Origin: Paraescarpia echinospica
Taxonomy: Eukaryota; Annelida; Polychaeta; Sabellida; Siboglinidae
Length of the DNA stretch: 64,000 bases
Reading direction: 5' to 3'
Assembly: GCA_020002185.1 (NCBI GenBank)
Contig: CM034543.1
Coordinates: forward strand, 10,623,258 to 10,687,257
Part shown: positions 60,903-64,000 of the stretch, piece after piece
Layout: the number at the start of each line of letters is the position of its first letter
How positions within the stretch are numbered: position 1 is the stretch's first letter
Translations under genes and position numbers: made by a program
Notes under the pieces: model-generated
What the model saw: the letters and a program-made list of their open reading frames with translations, nothing else
What the model was told of the DNA's origin: nothing
Database searches by the model: none

Positions 60903-62261
60903 GTAAGTGCCCCAGATAAATCACCCCCAGCGAGGGTAATGTTTATATCAGCACATCAGCAACACTAAACACTGTCTCTGTAAGCTCGAAGCTCCATTTA
61001 TATCACAACAGTTAGCAATAAGTTATCAGGGGTAGAAATAACTGCAAAAAATACAAAAATAACCTGGCTGAAATATCCGGTAGCCCGCAGAGATATCTGG
61101 TAGCCGATAATTCCCAAATCAGAACGTCATTGTGACATTTCAGGTCAATATGTCATTTACATTAATTGCTAATGAAATACTGAGGTTGTCCTTTCACATC
61201 TAGCATTTGAAAACTTCCTAATGTTAATATGTATTTTAATTAAATAATCATTATTTTAATGTGCAATTCAAATTGTTTCACAAACTCACAGATGTTCAAA
61301 ATGTTTCAACAAATATTTCTAACATCTGTGAGTGTGCGCATACTGTTGAGGAAAGATGAAAAATTTTAGTTGTCCGTCAAAATAACTTGGCGTAAGATCA
61401 CATACTAACAACAATACCCTGTATTTATATAATGATGAATATCTACCAAAAATAGTCAGAGGCATTAAAATACATCATTGATAAAATAATAAATATTAAA
61501 AAACAAATCAGTATAATAGTGCTGCTTTCACAGAGGTAAGCTATATATATGTTATACATCTAAATTTTGACCAAGTTGCTTATGATATAATCATTTGGGG
61601 ATTATCCCATTAATTAATATTCTATATGACAATCTTAGGTCTTTGTTTGTTTTTTAAGGGTAGCCGCTAGTCGTAAATTTGATATTTTAGCATTTCATCA
61701 TTAATATATAGATTAACATGTTATGCATTCCCAATACGTTGTATTTTTCAAGATTCTGATTAGAAATACCTATAATCAGATGATGTTTACATGCCCATAC
61801 TGCTTAATGTATGACGTTCTTATTTTGTTTTAGCCGTGTTCTCAAAACGATAGTTTTGACCATTTGTAATACCAGCATAAATTATTTAGGAAAACTTCAC
61901 AAGACAGAGAACTGAAATTTTCACCAGTTATTCTATGGAATGTTCCAGGTGCAATAAACTGTTTTGGATGTCATAGCTTTATTTTAAGGGTTTGTAAAAA
62001 ACTTGGATCAACCAGTTAAATAATTTTATTTTTAAAATCTTCATCTGAATCGCACAATTCACTATGATTATAAAACACGGCCCAAAACCACCTTATTGTG
62101 CCAAGTTACATGCCAACAAACAACTTGTTGCAATAGTATGATGGTATTTGTTATCGTTTACTCTGTATAATTTTTCCCATGGGGCGTATGTCTACAGGCA
62201 CAAATCGCTGTTGGCATGGCAGCAGTTATGCAAATTACTCAATTTTTGACATGTTCAACAA
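60903..62261. other. RRM1 intron 7, left part
   Basis: AT-rich intron. ATCAGGGGTAGAAATA near 61,028 resembles the hAT-like terminal repeat at 55,147 but no second end is found. Confidence 0.45.
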
Positions 62262-62645
62262 CCTCGGGGGGGGGGCACGATAGTGTAGTGGTTAGCACAT
62301 CCGCCTGACATGCCGGCGCCCCGAGTTCAATACCCGGACCGGGCAGGTATGGTATATTTGGTGTAAAAACCTGGCTCAACATTGGGGACTGTGTATCCCT
62401 CGTGAATCGGAGATCACGTTAGTGTCGGTCCCGTCTCAATTTGGGACGTAAAAGAACCACTGGGGACGACAAGCACCCTGGCAGTGACCACCCTCAGTGC
62501 CAGCATAGAAAGGTCGGCTTGGCGATAATGTTCTGAAAAAGGCTGGGTAGTTGAATGAGACCTCATAAGATCATAACATTGTAACCACAATATATACAGA
62601 CTAGTCAGTTAATAGAACGTTGCCGAGTGCTGGAAGCAACTAGGA
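62262..62645 (+). mobile_element. tRNA-Val-derived SINE, family B
   Basis: Starts after a G run. Head: AGTGTAGTGGTTAGCACATC, CGCCTGACATG and GAGTTCAATACCCGG. It is nearly full-length and closely matches the minus-strand copy at 40,115-40,495. Confidence 0.85.
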
Positions 62646-64000
62646 AACTAATATAATCCTCAAATTTTGTGAAGACACGATGAGATTTCACGAAGAAATG
62701 GCCCGCATTTACTTTAGGACCAGCGGCTATCATTTATGTCTCACAAAATCGAGTGTAAGTATTAATAAATTGGCGGTACCCGATTTGACATAGCAAGTTA
62801 TAGGTTCAGGTGCGCTAGGATTCGGAGTGAACGAGAGACATAACGTGACATCAGATATGTATGTACGAGAAGCCATCTGGCATTCCCATTTAATACATCA
62901 ACAATAAACAAAAGCGGTTCAGTGATAGTTGGCCAACGGTTACTCTGCTATGGCATTATATTTATAACACCATACATTGTACTCGACGAGTATGCATCCA
63001 AATACGAAATTACATGGGAGACAATTTAAACAGCTGGTCACTTACATGAAGACGGGTATACACCGTTGTAAAGTCTATGAACTGTAACCAATGAATGTTT
63101 CGTGATGTGTGAATGTCAACGGTCACGTTCGGCGAGATGTCAGGACGAAGTCGAAAGTCGCTCGGCGTTCATCGAACGAATTCACGTAGATGAAAGCAGG
63201 CGACTCGGGCGATCAAGTAGACGGTAGATTTGCCTTGTTGATCCCACGCGAATAACCAGGCGACAACACGGAAATGATGTCACGACATCGGCGATGTCTA
63301 GAAGGTCTGTCACGGAGTCTGTGTTACGACAGCTAGCAGACAAAACGGTGGTGGCCTTGCATTCGAAGATCACATCAAAACGGAACTGCAGTCGGTTATC
63401 GCTCAGTCTTCTTCAACGCGTGAGAAGTGCAGCGTCTCACAACTAATCAGTACTGTTGAAATCGTAGAAGTATTTACTAAAGGCGTTGGGCGGACACACG
63501 TTTCAGCCCAATTCCTGGAGACGAGAGTGCATCACTTTCTTCTGCTCAAATGTTCGTCTGGCCACGAATGGCCGTCCGGCCCTTATATAACTTGACGACC
63601 GGAAGTTAGTCTGACCAATTACAACACTTAATACAAATTAAAGTCGTTTCAAAAACTGGCTCCCGAAACCATTCACACATCGAAGCAATCCATTCAACTC
63701 GCTGAGTTTAAAATAGATTTTGCGAGCTAAACATATGGGTATATAAGTGCTCATTCAATCTTTAACTTACGTGAATTACTTACATAATTAATATCACTGG
63801 ATTCCCTGTATCAATCCGGATACCACAATATTCATCGTACATTCCAACTCTCATGAATTAATCCATAATTTTAATAAAACACGCACTCTATTCATAAGCT
63901 CCATGTGACCCTAGTGTTTTTCACATCTACATTTCTGTAAACAACTTTTTTAAGTTCATAATATAATCTTTTTATAACCACAACATAAGTAGTTTGACAG
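62646..64000. other. RRM1 intron 7 or intergenic, with a minus-strand TATA-like promoter
   Basis: 63,100-63,600 is CpG-richer than its surroundings. On the minus strand, AAGTTATATAAGGGCC near 63,583-63,595 looks like a TATA box, and CTTCAT|GTAAGTGACC near 63,048 like a splice donor about 530 bp further on. It may be an LTR or a minus-strand first exon. The minus frame at 63,182-63,373 is not recognised. Confidence 0.3.

Noticed and set aside
60903..64000. The next RRM1 exon (human NGNSNGLVPM region).
   Set aside because: No matching codons with splice sites found; it must lie beyond the window.

Overview
The window looks like nuclear DNA of an intron-rich, repeat-rich marine invertebrate. 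It has long introns with consensus GT-AG sites, many CA/TG and AT microsatellites, minisatellites, tRNA-derived SINEs, CR1-type LINEs and small inverted-repeat DNA transposons. The dispersed repeats and the fibrinogen-related genes suggest a mollusc or another lophotrochozoan. That is inference; nothing in the window fixes the species. There are no prokaryotic operons, rRNA genes or CRISPR arrays.

Left third (1-27.8 kb): a minus-strand tandem cluster of small-exon genes encoding EGF-like plus fibrinogen-related (FReD) secreted or lectin-type proteins. Exons found by reading the minus strand are: EGF-like exons at 2,686-2,817 (repeated at 15,577-15,708) and 12,196-12,351; a FReD N-terminal exon at 22,829-22,950; FReD middle exons at 18,016-18,286 and 5,118-5,388; and FReD C-terminal/stop exons at 17,483-17,727 and 4,605-4,849. 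Splice phases join correctly between all of them. Bases 1-6,533 are a near-identical copy of 12,896-19,433. Copy 1 ends at a placeholder gap of exactly 1,000 N. The region also holds a TIR transposon with a broken nuclease-like gene, two large inverted repeats (7.5-9.2 kb and 10.3-11.8 kb), a second non-LTR reverse transcriptase family, CR1-like LINE fragments and SINEs.

Middle (27.9-46.5 kb): RECQL5, a RecQ-family DNA helicase, on the plus strand. Thirteen coding exons give a 947-residue protein with the helicase core, zinc-binding region, the RNA polymerase II-binding KIX/IRI region and the C-terminal SRI domain. Its introns hold a CR1-like LINE (antisense), several SINEs, an 0.8 kb CA-rich array and three copies of a roughly 0.35 kb dispersed repeat. 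A 30-bp minisatellite begins on the stop codon itself.

Right third (46.5-64 kb): 6.4 kb of intergenic DNA rich in tandem repeats (30-, 40-, 29- and about 93-bp units) and a perfect 31-bp hairpin. After it comes the first third of RRM1, the large subunit of ribonucleotide reductase (plus strand, seven exons, 264 codons, collinear with the human protein without gaps), which runs off the right edge. Its introns carry a hAT-like element with a TTF-type zinc-finger remnant, a TTAA-flanked MITE and SINEs. RECQL5 and RRM1 both serve DNA replication and genome maintenance, but nothing here shows that they are co-regulated.
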